Shown: piece after piece, positions 15,219-24,162 of the stretch
Layout: every line of letters begins with the position of its first letter
How positions within the stretch are numbered: position 1 is the first letter of the stretch
Source: Nitrospiraceae bacterium UBA2166
GTDB taxonomy: Bacteria; Nitrospirota; Nitrospiria; Nitrospirales; UBA2166
DNA length: 38,791 nucleotides
NCBI GenBank assembly: GCA_002328825.1
Contig: DCWI01000118.1
Span: forward strand, 1-38,791
Direction: 5' to 3'
Notes under the pieces: generated by a model
Told to the model about the DNA's origin: nothing
The model's database searches: none
Seen by the model: the letters and a program-made list of their open reading frames with translations, nothing else
Made by a program: the position numbers and the translations under genes

Positions 15219-17657
15219 ATGGATATATTGCAGCCCACTCTGAAGGGTCCTGTTCCAGATGAGATTTTGGCTGAAATTGCTGGTTTTGAGGCCGAAGCCG
15301 CAAAAGTGAAGCGAGGGGAACTGTCTGACGATGTGTTCCGGCCTTTTCGTCTGCAACATGGTATTTATGGGCAACGCCAGGCCGGTTATCAAATGGTTCG
15401 TGTGAAGATTCCGTTTGGGGGACTTACCTCGACTCAGCTGCGTTGCTTGGCATCTCTTGTTGAGAAGTACAGTTCTGGAATAGCTCACGTAACCACTAGA
15501 CAGGATATCCAGTTTCATTTTGTTTTACTTGATGTGGTGGGAACGGTCATGCTTCGGCTTGCTGAGGTTGATCTCACCACCAGAGAAGCATGTGGCAATA
15601 CGGTGCGTAATGTGACTGCCTGTCCGTTGGCAGGAGTGTGTCAGGAAGAAGCATTTGATGTCACTCCCTATGCGCTTGCAGTTTCACGTCATCTTATGCG
15701 TAATGCACTGAACCAGAGCCTTCCAAGAAAATTTAAAATTGCCTTCTCCGGATGTATAGCAAGGGATTGTTCTAAGACAATGATTCACGATATAGGCCTC
15801 TCAGCTATCCAAAAGGATGATGGGGCTCGTGGATTTCGTATGGTGGTTGCTGGAGGGCTTGGGGCGGCACCTCGGTTTGCAAAGCTTTTCCGAGAGTTTC
15901 TTCCAGTTGAAGACCTAATTCCCGTATGTGAAGCCATCGTTAAAGTTTTTGACAATCATGGGAATAGGAAAAATCGTACGAAAGCTCGTATGAAGTTTGT
16001 GGTGACGAAGTTGGGCATTGATGAGTTTTTCCGTCAGATTGAAGCCGAATATGATGCGATCAAACAGGCGAGAAATGGATCGAGCGGAGATGCTCTTTTG
16101 TCATATGCTGACGAGCCTCTCATGACTGATGTTTTGTCTTTGGAAAACGGAGGTAAATCGCTTGAATCCTCTCCCGTGAATGAATGCCATTCAGATGCGT
16201 TCGAGCTTTGGAAAACGACGAATGTCATCACTCAGCGACAGCTTGGGTATAGTGCGGTTACGTTGAAACTTTCCACTGGTGACATGACTCCAATCCAGAT
16301 GAGGTTTATGGCGGACCTGAGTGATATCGAAGCGGATGGTAATGTCCGAATCACCATTGGGCAGAATGTGCTTATTCGTTGGATTTCTACAGTCAGATTA
16401 CCCAAGATCTATTCAGAATTGCTTGAAGCCAATCTTGCTGATTCAGGTGCCAATCTTGTTGAGGATGTTGTGGCTTGTCCGGGAACTGATACTTGTGGCC
16501 TTGGGATTACTTCTTCCAAGGCCTTGGCTCGAGCTTTAGAAGAGGTGTTTCCTGCAGGGCATTCGAGTAGTGATCTGGCAGAGACGTCGATCAAAATCAG
16601 TGGATGTCACAACTCTTGCGCCCAGCATCACGTTGCAACTATTGGACTTCATGGTGTAACCAAGCGCTATGGGGATCACACTGCGCCATTTTATGAGATG
16701 CATCTTGGTGGCTCATCTGTTGGTGTAGGAGCACGAATTGGGCAGATGATCATTAAACTTCCGGCGAAAAACGTTCCTGGAGCCATTGCACATCTTGTGG
16801 GATTGTTTCGACAGGAACGTGAGAACAAAGAATCATTTCCTCAGTATTTGGATCGTGTAGGGAAAGCAAATCTCAAGCAGGCTCTCATTCCGTATTCAAT
16901 AATCGGTAACTTTGACGAGGCACCTGAACATTTTTATGATTGGGAAGAAGACGCTGAGTTTAGTATTGTCGATCTTGGGCCTGGAGAATGTGCGGGTGGT
17001 GCGTTAGATATGATCACTGATGGGATTTTGGAAGCCGACCAAGAATTATATCAAGCAGAGACGCTGGTCAAAAGTCAGCAATATGCGATGACGGTGAATA
17101 AATCCTATCGGGCTGTACTGGCAGCATCAAAAGCGTTATTGGTGACTGAAGGGATTGAACCTGTGACCGATCTGCAGACGTTTGGAGATTGTGAGGTGCG
17201 GTTGATCAAAACGGGAGTTCTTCCGCCAGAATTTTCGAAGTATCTTTCTATCATCAGGGATCTTGGTGATGAGAAACCGACGATCGTGTTTGCTGAGGAA
17301 AAACTTCGAGTGGCAAAGTTGTTTGTTGAGGCCTGTCGGTCAGCCTTGGAAGGGATTGATGAAAATTTGAAGTTAGCCAGCGTTGCAGACCCAGGAAAGG
17401 TGGCCTCTGTTTCGACGGTATCAGACGTAGGTGATGCCATTGCGATTTTGGATTTGCGCGGAGTGCAATGTCCGATCAATTATGTGAAAACGAAGCTCCG
17501 TTTAGAAATGATGGAGTCAGGTGAATGCCTGGCTGTCTTTCTTGATGACGGGGAGCCAATTCGAAATGTGCCGGCAAGTCTAAAGAATGACGGGCACACT
17601 ATTCTATCTCAAGAGCCCATTGACGAATATTTCAAACTGGTGGTGGAGAATGCTTAA
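15219..17657 (+). CDS. Siroheme nitrite/sulfite reductase fused to a C-terminal TusA domain
   Basis: The ATG at 15219 has GGAGG at 15207-15211 and gives 812 residues. Residues 40-300 and 330-560 are the two halves of a siroheme/4Fe-4S reductase (GQRQAGYQMVRVKIPFGG; ITQRQLGYSAVTLKLSTG). The second half has the cluster ligands C420, C426 (ACPGTDTC) and C463, C467 (SGCHNSC). The first half also carries C135, C141, C179 and C184. Residues 570-715 form a helical region of unknown role. Residues 741-812 are a TusA domain with CPINYVK (C751), the sulfur-carrier cysteine motif. The neighbouring cysH suggests sulfite rather than nitrite as substrate, with sulfide possibly passed to the TusA cysteine. 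Six-electron reduction by ferredoxin is inferred. Whether it reduces nitrite cannot be excluded. Confidence 0.88.
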   Translation: MDILQPTLKGPVPDEILAEIAGFEAEAAKVKRGELSDDVFRPFRLQHGIYGQRQAGYQMVRVKIPFGGLTSTQLRCLASLVEKYSSGIAHVTTRQDIQFHFVLLDVVGTVMLRLAEVDLTTREACGNTVRNVTACPLAGVCQEEAFDVTPYALAVSRHLMRNALNQSLPRKFKIAFSGCIARDCSKTMIHDIGLSAIQKDDGARGFRMVVAGGLGAAPRFAKLFREFLPVEDLIPVCEAIVKVFDNHGNRKNRTKARMKFVVTKLGIDEFFRQIEAEYDAIKQARNGSSGDALLSYADEPLMTDVLSLENGGKSLESSPVNECHSDAFELWKTTNVITQRQLGYSAVTLKLSTGDMTPIQMRFMADLSDIEADGNVRITIGQNVLIRWISTVRLPKIYSELLEANLADSGANLVEDVVACPGTDTCGLGITSSKALARALEEVFPAGHSSSDLAETSIKISGCHNSCAQHHVATIGLHGVTKRYGDHTAPFYEMHLGGSSVGVGARIGQMIIKLPAKNVPGAIAHLVGLFRQERENKESFPQYLDRVGKANLKQALIPYSIIGNFDEAPEHFYDWEEDAEFSIVDLGPGECAGGALDMITDGILEADQELYQAETLVKSQQYAMTVNKSYRAVLAASKALLVTEGIEPVTDLQTFGDCEVRLIKTGVLPPEFSKYLSIIRDLGDEKPTIVFAEEKLRVAKLFVEACRSALEGIDENLKLASVADPGKVASVSTVSDVGDAIAILDLRGVQCPINYVKTKLRLEMMESGECLAVFLDDGEPIRNVPASLKNDGHTILSQEPIDEYFKLVVENA

Positions 17658-18384
17658 AGAAATGGATATGCAAACAGTGGATACAAAAGAAATAGAATAC
17701 GATGCTCTCAATGCTAAGCCGGCGGAAGAGGTTTTGCAGTGGGCATCTGAGACGTTTGGTGATCGAGGCGCGCTTATGTCAAGTTTCGGACTCGAAGACG
17801 TTGTCCTTATCGATATGATGGCTAAGATCAATCCCAAGGCCCGTATTATCACTTTGGATACTGGGCGGCTGAATCAAGAGACTTATGATGTAATGGACAA
17901 GGTCCGAGATAAGTATGGGGTCTCTATTGAGGTAATGTTTCCTGATGCGGAGAAGGTACAGGAGATGGTACGTGCCAAAGGGATGAACTTGTTTTACCAT
18001 TCTCTTGAGAACCGAAAGGAATGTTGCCGGATTCGGAAGGTTGATATTCTGAACCAGGCGCTTGCCGGTTTGGATGCATGGATTACTGGATTGCGTCGTG
18101 CTCAAGTTGTGACGAGAACTGAGACAAAAAAAGTTGAGATTGAGTCTGATCGCGGAGGAATGGTTAAAATCAATCCCATTGCTGATTGGGCAGTGAATCA
18201 AGTCTGGGACTATATTAAATCCAACCATGTTCCGTTTAACGTTTTGCATGAGCGTGGCTACCCATCAATCGGATGTGCTCCTTGTACCCGTGCTATTGCG
18301 ACCGGTGAGGATTTGCGGGCTGGGAGATGGTGGTGGGAACTTCCTGAGCATAAGGAATGTGGTCTTCACGTACAGTCACCATAA
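17650..18384 (+). CDS. cysH: APS reductase (phosphoadenylyl/adenylyl-sulfate reductase, 4Fe-4S type)
   Basis: CysH reduces adenylyl sulfate to sulfite using thioredoxin. From the ATG at 17650 the protein has 244 residues; ATGs at 17662 and 17668 are alternatives. It overlaps the end of the reductase-TusA gene by 8 bases. Motifs: SSFGLEDVVLIDM, LDTGRLNQETYDVMD, the cluster cysteines ECCRIRK (C125, C126) and GCAPC (C209, C212), and the catalytic ECGLH (C237). The CC...CxxC set indicates the Fe-S form that prefers APS over PAPS. It pairs functionally with the upstream sulfite reductase. No ATP sulfurylase of the usual kind lies in the window. Confidence 0.95.
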   Translation: MLKEMDMQTVDTKEIEYDALNAKPAEEVLQWASETFGDRGALMSSFGLEDVVLIDMMAKINPKARIITLDTGRLNQETYDVMDKVRDKYGVSIEVMFPDAEKVQEMVRAKGMNLFYHSLENRKECCRIRKVDILNQALAGLDAWITGLRRAQVVTRTETKKVEIESDRGGMVKINPIADWAVNQVWDYIKSNHVPFNVLHERGYPSIGCAPCTRAIATGEDLRAGRWWWELPEHKECGLHVQSP

Positions 18385-18453
18385 CGATTTTTTGTTTAAA
18401 CATAGTGTGTGCTTAGCGTCATTGCGCAGAAGCGAGGGGTGAGGGTGGAAAAT

Positions 18454-18945
18454 ATGGCAGTAGCAAGTGTGAAATTCGACAGGTGGAAATCTCAAAATCA
18501 TGGTGGAAGTCCAACGACCAATGCGAGCAAGAAATATGCAATTTTTGTTGGCAGGTATCAACCGTATCATCAGGGGCACACCTCATTGATCATGCAAAAG
18601 ATTAATCAGGGGATTCCTGTTTTAATCATGGTACGAGACATTGAGCCTGATGCAAAAAATCCTTTTACCACAGAACAAACGGTTGAGATGATTGAAAAAT
18701 TTCATGCAGCTCATAGTCATGATGTGAAGGTCATGATTATCCCCGACATTGAAAGCGTGAACTATGGGAGAGGCGTTGGATATGAAATCAATGAATTTAC
18801 TCCACCCGAAGATATTGGGTTTATCTCAGCAACCAAGATTAGACAATCCATCAAAGATTCCAATGATGATTGGAAATTGCTAGTTGATAAATCAATCCAA
18901 TCAGATGTAGAAAAACACTTAATGGAAAGTGCCATAGAACTGTAA
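18454..18945 (+). CDS. HxGH-superfamily nucleotidyltransferase
   Basis: The ATG at 18454 follows GAGGGTGG (18441-18448); GTG codons at 18409 and 18445 are alternatives. The 163-residue protein has the nucleotidyltransferase signature KKYAIFVGRYQPYHQGH (HQGH at residues 39-42) and the ISATKIR motif at 124-130, as in NMN and pantetheine-phosphate adenylyltransferases. It probably transfers a nucleotidyl group from ATP or CTP. Its place directly after cysH hints at sulfur activation, since ATP sulfurylase belongs to the same superfamily, but the sequence looks closer to small NMN adenylyltransferase-like proteins. Substrate unassigned. Confidence 0.75.
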   Translation: MAVASVKFDRWKSQNHGGSPTTNASKKYAIFVGRYQPYHQGHTSLIMQKINQGIPVLIMVRDIEPDAKNPFTTEQTVEMIEKFHAAHSHDVKVMIIPDIESVNYGRGVGYEINEFTPPEDIGFISATKIRQSIKDSNDDWKLLVDKSIQSDVEKHLMESAIEL

Positions 18946-18954
18946 AATAAAAAA

Positions 18955-19986
18955 GTGCATGCTGTGCCTATCGCTGAAATTCTTGGGAAGGTGATTCAAG
19001 GGCCTCGAGATTCGAAAGACCTCACGTGGTGTGAGGCTAAAGCTGTTATGAAGGGGGTCGTTGAAGGACGGGTTGCCCCATTTCAAATTGGCGCATTAGC
19101 TGTTGGTTTGCGGATCAAAATTGAATCAGTAACCGAGTTAGCGGCATTGGCCAGCGCTGCTCGTGATTATCTCTCTGCTCCCCCGTTTTCTGATGATATC
19201 GGGCTTCTTGATGTTCCCACCTATGCACGAGAACGGACGGCCCGTTCGATGCTTGTTCCTGCGGCTATGATTGCCGTTGCATGTGATGTTCCCGTGCTTA
19301 TGCACGGGTGTGAGGCGCGCGATTCGTCTTGGAATACCGGTAGTATTTTACAGGCATTAGGAATTCAAATCGCTGGACATCTGGGTGTGGTGTCTGACAT
19401 GGTCAGAAAAACAGGGTTTGGGTATCTTGATATTGCGCTGTTTCATCCACCGATGAATCGTTATCTTGAGTTTGCAGACGAACTTGGGTGTGCATCATTT
19501 TTCCATCCCATTGTTCGCTTGCTCAATCCTGGACGTGCAAAACGACATCTGATTGGTATGTCTGCTGGATCGTATTTTGATAAATTAGGTGAGACACTTC
19601 GCATGCTCGGTTGTGATCATGGTTTGGTTGTGCAGGGGCAAGATGGGGAACCTGAACTTTCGATGATTCGGTTGTTACGTGCATTTGAGGTGAATGAGTC
19701 GATGAATAGGCCTTACTCAATGCGTCCTGCAGACTTTGCACTGCCGTCTGGGAAGGCGTGTGATTTTATGGTTGAAAGTGTCCAGGAAGAGGTGTCGGGC
19801 ATTGAGCGGTTGTTGCAGAATAAAGCTACTGGAATTTTCGTTGATGGGGCAGTATTGAATGCTGCGACCATGCTGTATCTAGGTGGAAAGGCATCTACTA
19901 TCCAAGAAGGCATTCCCGTTGCGCGTGAAGCTCTACAATCTGGGGCAGCACAAGAGGCGTTCGTCAAGATTCGTGACCTTAAATGA
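18955..19986 (+). CDS. Anthranilate phosphoribosyltransferase-like protein (TrpD2/YbiB type)
   Basis: A GTG at 18955, nine bases after the previous stop, gives 343 residues. The N-terminal helical part (DLTWCEAKAVMKGVVEGRV, PFQIGALAVGLRIK) and the C-terminal ATMLYLGGKASTIQEGIPVA are those of the nucleoside phosphorylase/TrpD fold. The PRPP-binding GTGGD-type loop of true TrpD is replaced by DVPTYARERTAR, so synthesis of tryptophan is unlikely. YbiB/TrpD2 proteins have been reported to bind nucleic acid, and the function of this branch is not settled. It is probably the fourth structural gene of the Rrf2-led block. Confidence 0.75.
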   Translation: MHAVPIAEILGKVIQGPRDSKDLTWCEAKAVMKGVVEGRVAPFQIGALAVGLRIKIESVTELAALASAARDYLSAPPFSDDIGLLDVPTYARERTARSMLVPAAMIAVACDVPVLMHGCEARDSSWNTGSILQALGIQIAGHLGVVSDMVRKTGFGYLDIALFHPPMNRYLEFADELGCASFFHPIVRLLNPGRAKRHLIGMSAGSYFDKLGETLRMLGCDHGLVVQGQDGEPELSMIRLLRAFEVNESMNRPYSMRPADFALPSGKACDFMVESVQEEVSGIERLLQNKATGIFVDGAVLNAATMLYLGGKASTIQEGIPVAREALQSGAAQEAFVKIRDLK

Positions 19987-20027
19987 ACAGACCTAAAAGG
20001 CGTGAGTAACATAAGGGAGTAGATATT

Positions 20028-20852
20028 GTGCAAGCGTGGCTTGGCCAATCAGGTTTCTTAGGAACTTACGGAACATTTGGCGCTGATCTGAGTTTTATCC
20101 TGGCAGCTATTTTTACGCTGCTATTTCTTTGGGGGTGGGTTCTTGCGCGGAAACGTAAGGGGAGTCTCCATCATAGTGTCACTTTGTGGGCGATGGTTGC
20201 GATGATCTCTTATTTCGTGGGCTATTATCTTGCGCGGAATCTTGGTGTTCTTGCGGTTGAAGGGAAGGAAGGTTTTGGAGGATCTGACGAGTTGTACTCC
20301 AGCGTATTTCTCCCTATTTTGACCGTTCATATTACAGTTGTAGCGCTTGGGTTGATTATGGCGTTGTATATGATCATTCTTGGTTTTCGTGCGGCGATTA
20401 CAGTTGATGGGGAGCGTGTGCTGAGAGATGTTCAACTTACATTGACTTGGCGGGGTGCTGTGAATGTTATTTTATGGTCGCTGGGAACTTTCGCGTTAAT
20501 TTTTATCGTTATTAGGATGGGGAAGGGAGAGTTTACGCTGAGTTGGGGGTTATTCGTTGTATATCTTTTCGGTCTCATTATCGTGCTCACGATGTTGGTG
20601 ATTGAGAAAATTATCGAACGAATTTGGCCAGATGGCTCGTATCGTCATCGCATGCTTGGACGTTTTACCATGATTTTGTTTGGGGTTGCGTTGATTACTA
20701 GTACGGTGACCTACGTCATGCTCTACGTATTGTATCCAGCTGAGACAGAAACTCCGCCGTACGATGCTATGCGTGCTATTGATCTCGCTGTAAATCAGGA
20801 ATCGGGAATGCCTCCACTCTTTATTGGGACTTCGCTCATTGGACCTTCTTGA
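20028..20852 (+). CDS. DUF420-like integral membrane protein
   Basis: A GTG at 20028 preceded by AAGGGAG (20013-20019) gives 274 residues with about seven hydrophobic helices. The DUF420 pattern is seen in SLHHSVTLWAMVAMISYFVG (residues 46-65), the LPILTVHITVVALGLI helix (H101) and the C-terminal SYRHRMLGRFTMILF with YVMLYVLYP. These conserved histidines could bind heme or metal. An extra two-helix segment (about residues 143-195) lies between the third and last DUF420 helices and makes the protein longer than usual. DUF420 genes often sit near cytochrome oxidase assembly genes. Here the neighbours are sulfur genes, so its role is open. Confidence 0.7.
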   Translation: MQAWLGQSGFLGTYGTFGADLSFILAAIFTLLFLWGWVLARKRKGSLHHSVTLWAMVAMISYFVGYYLARNLGVLAVEGKEGFGGSDELYSSVFLPILTVHITVVALGLIMALYMIILGFRAAITVDGERVLRDVQLTLTWRGAVNVILWSLGTFALIFIVIRMGKGEFTLSWGLFVVYLFGLIIVLTMLVIEKIIERIWPDGSYRHRMLGRFTMILFGVALITSTVTYVMLYVLYPAETETPPYDAMRAIDLAVNQESGMPPLFIGTSLIGPS

Positions 20853-21063
20853 TTAGGAAGCTTTTCTGGCACTTTCCTAGGGTCGGACTGCTGCGGAGTT
20901 TCGTTTAAAGAACGACAGTGTGTGTGATTGGCACGGTTTTCAATTGATGCGATAGACGGTCAAATTAGCGTGTGAGGGTTGTGGTAAATCATCAGAAGAC
21001 GAACGGATTTTGATTTTTCAGTTGAACGTTCAGCCTTTATCTTCATAGTACTGTTTGAGGTCT

Positions 21064-21942
21064 ATGACGGTTACTGAGTGTGAAGCCAAATCTATTTTGA
21101 CCCCTACTGGAGGATTTCTTACTGGGTTTTCCCACACGCTTAATCCTTACGTAGGTTGTTCTCTAGGGAGAAGTCTGTGTGGTATGGCGTGTTATGCGGA
21201 AGAAATTCGGTTTTCGTCACGCGAAATTCATCACTGGGGACAATCGTTGAAGGTAAAACTGAATGCGAAGTCATTGTATCGGCGTGATTACGCAAGAGTA
21301 CGACGAAAGGGAACTCCTCTTTCAATTTTCATGTCGAGTGTGACTGACCCCTATGTTCCTCAAGAACGACGCTATCGTATTACCAGAGAGATTCTTACGG
21401 AAATGCTGGAGTTGCCTCCCGATATACTGGTGCTTCAGACTCATACGCCAAATATGCTTTGGGATGTTGGGACCCTGTATCGTCTCCACAAACGGTGTTA
21501 TCTGACGGTACAAATTACTATCGAAACCGACCAGGAGATGCTTATGGGGTTTCCGCGACATGCCTATTCGGTTGCTTCGCGATTGGCTGCGCTGCGAGAA
21601 TTGAAGAAGGTTGGGTTGAAAACTGTTGGAGTCGTAAGTCCACTTCTCCCATTGGCTGATCCGAAATTGTTTGCGACGCGCCTTGGTGAGGTTGCAGCGG
21701 CTGTAATTCTTGATCATTACCTGATTGGTGATGGAAGTCCTAATGGTACCCGCACTCGAAGAAAGGTTGTTCATGATCTGACTGTCCCCGAGTTAATTTC
21801 GGCGACTGCGTGTAATGCTTGGAATACGATGGAAAGATTTTATCAAGTAGTGGAGACTTTTCAGCGAATCCTAGGGAAAAAACGTGTTGGCGTGGGTGCG
21901 GAAGGTTTTCTGGAGATAGTAGGCAATTATAATAAAAGATGA
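21064..21942 (+). CDS. Radical SAM protein, spore-photoproduct-lyase-like (SplB) family
   Basis: From the ATG at 21064 (an in-frame TTG at 21055 is possible) the protein has 292 residues. After LTGFSHTLNPYVGC comes a cysteine cluster C32, C39, C43 (GCSLGRSLCGMACYA), that is Cx6Cx3C rather than the common radical SAM Cx3Cx2C. The rest fits the family often annotated as DNA-repair photolyase-like: IFMSSVTDPYVPQERRYRITREIL, then LVLQTHTPNMLWD and VQITIET. It should bind a 4Fe-4S cluster and SAM. The substrate is unknown and DNA repair is not shown. It stands alone between the DUF420 gene and pyrE. Confidence 0.8.
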   Translation: MTVTECEAKSILTPTGGFLTGFSHTLNPYVGCSLGRSLCGMACYAEEIRFSSREIHHWGQSLKVKLNAKSLYRRDYARVRRKGTPLSIFMSSVTDPYVPQERRYRITREILTEMLELPPDILVLQTHTPNMLWDVGTLYRLHKRCYLTVQITIETDQEMLMGFPRHAYSVASRLAALRELKKVGLKTVGVVSPLLPLADPKLFATRLGEVAAAVILDHYLIGDGSPNGTRTRRKVVHDLTVPELISATACNAWNTMERFYQVVETFQRILGKKRVGVGAEGFLEIVGNYNKR

Positions 21943-22063
21943 AAAATGCAACACTAAAAAATAAATGATGAATGGTGGCGGTGATGAACATCAGTGACAA
22001 TGTTCGTGGACATTTATTATTCCTCACTGTGAACGTTGTATTTCGCTCATTGGGGGATTATTT

Positions 22064-22657
22064 ATGGATTTGAAGAAGAAGTTGGTGCGTGCTTTCGTTG
22101 AAACTGGTGCGTTTAAATGGGACAAGTCGAGTCCATTTGTTCTCGCATCGGGGGTAAAGAGCGAGTACTATGTTGATTGTCGCCGTTTTCTTTCCGATCC
22201 TGTCAATTGTGTTTTAGTTGCCGAAGCGGCCTATCTTTTGGTGTCATCACTCGGAATTACTGCTGTTGGGGGATTGGTGCTTGGCGCGGTGCCGCTTTCA
22301 ACCAGTCTTGCAATTGTTGCGCATCAGAGGAGTAATGGGAATGAACATTGGCGAACTTTTATGGTCCGGAAAGAGTCAAAATCGTATGGACTTGGAAATC
22401 TCATTGAAGGGGATCTTCGTGCAGGAGATCAGGTGTTGATTGTGGATGATGTATTGACTAGTGGAAACTCTATTGTTCGTACGCTCGAATCTCTTACACG
22501 GTCTGATCTCAGTATTCGTGTGGACCATGTGTTGGTTCTCGTGGATCGGCAGGAGCAAAACGGCCGTCAGAATCTTGAACGCCAGTATGGAGTCAAGATC
22601 CACAGTATTCTGATGCTGGATGAGCTCAAATTGGCTAATACTATGTTCACGCCATGA
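22064..22657 (+). CDS. pyrE: Orotate phosphoribosyltransferase
   Basis: PyrE converts orotate and PRPP to orotidine 5'-phosphate in pyrimidine synthesis. The ATG at 22064 follows a GGGGGA ribosome-binding site and gives 197 residues. The N-terminal FVLASGVKSEYYVDCRRFLS, the flexible loop MVRKESKSYGLGNLIEG and the PRPP motif VLIVDDVLTSGNS (near residue 125) are all characteristic. It is not in an operon with other pyrimidine genes here. The ATP synthase operon begins 292 bases downstream with its own candidate promoter. Confidence 0.93.
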   Translation: MDLKKKLVRAFVETGAFKWDKSSPFVLASGVKSEYYVDCRRFLSDPVNCVLVAEAAYLLVSSLGITAVGGLVLGAVPLSTSLAIVAHQRSNGNEHWRTFMVRKESKSYGLGNLIEGDLRAGDQVLIVDDVLTSGNSIVRTLESLTRSDLSIRVDHVLVLVDRQEQNGRQNLERQYGVKIHSILMLDELKLANTMFTP

Positions 22658-22743
22658 GCCTCTTTTGAATCTTGACGGGAGTATGCTCTTTTCTAGATAC
22701 TGGATTTATTCTTGACTCATAACATTGAGAAATAAACGCTTTC

Positions 22744-22773
22744 TTGACAACAAAAAGTGATCTCTTGTAGAGT
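22744..22773 (+). promoter_or_regulatory. Candidate promoter of the ATP synthase operon
   Basis: TTGACA (22744-22749) and TAGAGT (22768-22773) with an 18-base spacer resemble a sigma-70-type promoter. It is the best match in the 292-base gap between pyrE and atpI, and leaves a leader of about 170 bases before the start at 22950. I see no other structure in this gap. Confidence 0.5.
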
Positions 22774-22949
22774 GCGCAGCATTTTCTTGGTCACTGTGGG
22801 GGGGTGACTTCTGACTCTTGGAACTTTACATTGTAGGAAGGGTATGTGTGCAGTCGTTTTGTATTGTTCTGTTGTTTGCGAACCAGTTAGTTTGACATGT
22901 AGTAATTGTTATTTGTTTCGTTTGACTAGAATTCCTTTTTTGTAGGTGT

Positions 22950-23375
22950 ATGGAAAAGAGTGATGGTGTGAGCGAAGAGAGCGGGAAAATTGTTTTTAAA
23001 GTCTGGCCCGTGATTCAATATCACCTCTTGGGGGCCTTAGGACTTGCCGGGATTCTTCTTTTTTTCGGGTTGCCAAATGCGGGAGTGGGTCTTCTTTTTG
23101 GTGCGATCTTAGGCACCCTTAATGCTGCGGTGCTGGCGAAACGTTTGGATGACTCTGTCGCGATAGCTGCAGGGAAACAGAATATATATCTCTATGCTGG
23201 GACGGCTTCTCGTTTTTGTTTTGTTTTATTGCTAATGGGGATGGGATTTTATTTCTTTCAACTTCATGTGGTGAGCCTGGTCTCTGGTTTTATTCTTTTT
23301 CAGATTATGTGTCTCTTCGTTCTTTGGAGAGAGGCTAGGGAAGCAAATTCTGAGAAAAATATGGTCGTATTATGA
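22950..23375 (+). CDS. atpI: ATP synthase subunit I-like protein
   Basis: This 141-residue membrane protein starts at the ATG at 22950 and has four hydrophobic helices (YHLLGALGLAGILLFF; VGLLFGAILGTLNAAVLAKR; ASRFCFVLLLMGMGFYFF; VSLVSGFILFQIMCLFVLW). Position directly before atpB, length and helix pattern identify AtpI, a non-essential assembly factor for the c-ring. No gene for the companion AtpZ/AtpQ is visible upstream. The sequence itself is poorly conserved, so the call leans on position. Confidence 0.8.
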   Translation: MEKSDGVSEESGKIVFKVWPVIQYHLLGALGLAGILLFFGLPNAGVGLLFGAILGTLNAAVLAKRLDDSVAIAAGKQNIYLYAGTASRFCFVLLLMGMGFYFFQLHVVSLVSGFILFQIMCLFVLWREAREANSEKNMVVL

Positions 23376-23403
23376 TTGGGCAGTACGAGAGGCACGATAA
23401 GAG

Positions 23404-24123
23404 ATGACCGGGGAAAAGCATGGTGTGGGCGAACAGCTTGAGCATTTGGAATGGGCGCTCCCATGGCTCGGCTATGTCGTTCATCTGGATACTTTTATGA
23501 TGACCGGGATTGTCATAGGGTTTTTGGGCGTTATTCTCTTCTTGCTTATGCGAAACTTGCATGATGGTGCTCCAACCGGGCTTCAAAATTTCATGGAGGT
23601 TGTTGTTGAGTTTATTGAAAACCTCGTCAAGGAGAATCTGCCTGTCTATGTTTCTTGGGTGACTCCTCTTGCTCTCACGCTTTTTATCTTTATTCTTCTG
23701 GGGAATTGGCTTGGTGAAATTCCTGGGATGCACTCTCCAACAGCCGACATTAACACGACAGTCAGTCTTGGCCTTATTTCTTTTACCTTATTATTGTACT
23801 TTAGCTTGAAGCATAAGGGGTTTGGCTATTTTTCCGAGTTTTTGTTCCACCCGTTTGGTAAATGGTTTATTCCGGTCAACCTTTTTATGAAAATTGTCGA
23901 GGAAGTGGCGAAGCCAGCAAGTCTCTCGCTGCGATTATTTGGCAATATGTTTGCTGGGCATGTGGTAATTCTCTTAATTGCCTACATGCTTCCTTGGTAT
24001 TTGAATTGGACTGTGGGGCTTGTATGGTTGGGTTGGCATCTGTTCGTGGGCCTTATTCAAGCTTTTGTCTTTACCATTTTGACTGTGGTGTATATTGCGA
24101 TTGGGCAGCAAAAAGAACACTAG
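23404..24123 (+). CDS. atpB: ATP synthase subunit a
   Basis: Subunit a forms the two half-channels of the membrane Fo motor. The protein has 239 residues with several membrane helices. The essential arginine is in ASLSLRLFGNMFAGH (R177), and the last helix is GLIQAFVFTILTVVYIAIG. GNWLGEIPGMHSPTADINTT is the usual conserved periplasmic segment. It starts 28 bases after atpI, and atpE follows. Confidence 0.96.
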   Translation: MTGEKHGVGEQLEHLEWALPWLGYVVHLDTFMMTGIVIGFLGVILFLLMRNLHDGAPTGLQNFMEVVVEFIENLVKENLPVYVSWVTPLALTLFIFILLGNWLGEIPGMHSPTADINTTVSLGLISFTLLLYFSLKHKGFGYFSEFLFHPFGKWFIPVNLFMKIVEEVAKPASLSLRLFGNMFAGHVVILLIAYMLPWYLNWTVGLVWLGWHLFVGLIQAFVFTILTVVYIAIGQQKEH

Positions 24124-24162
24124 GGACTTTAAATGTTATCACCTAAGTAAGGAGGGCGAATC

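Noticed and set aside
18955..19986. True tryptophan-pathway TrpD
   Set aside because: The PRPP-binding glycine-rich loop is missing and no other trp genes are nearby; it fits the TrpD2/YbiB type.
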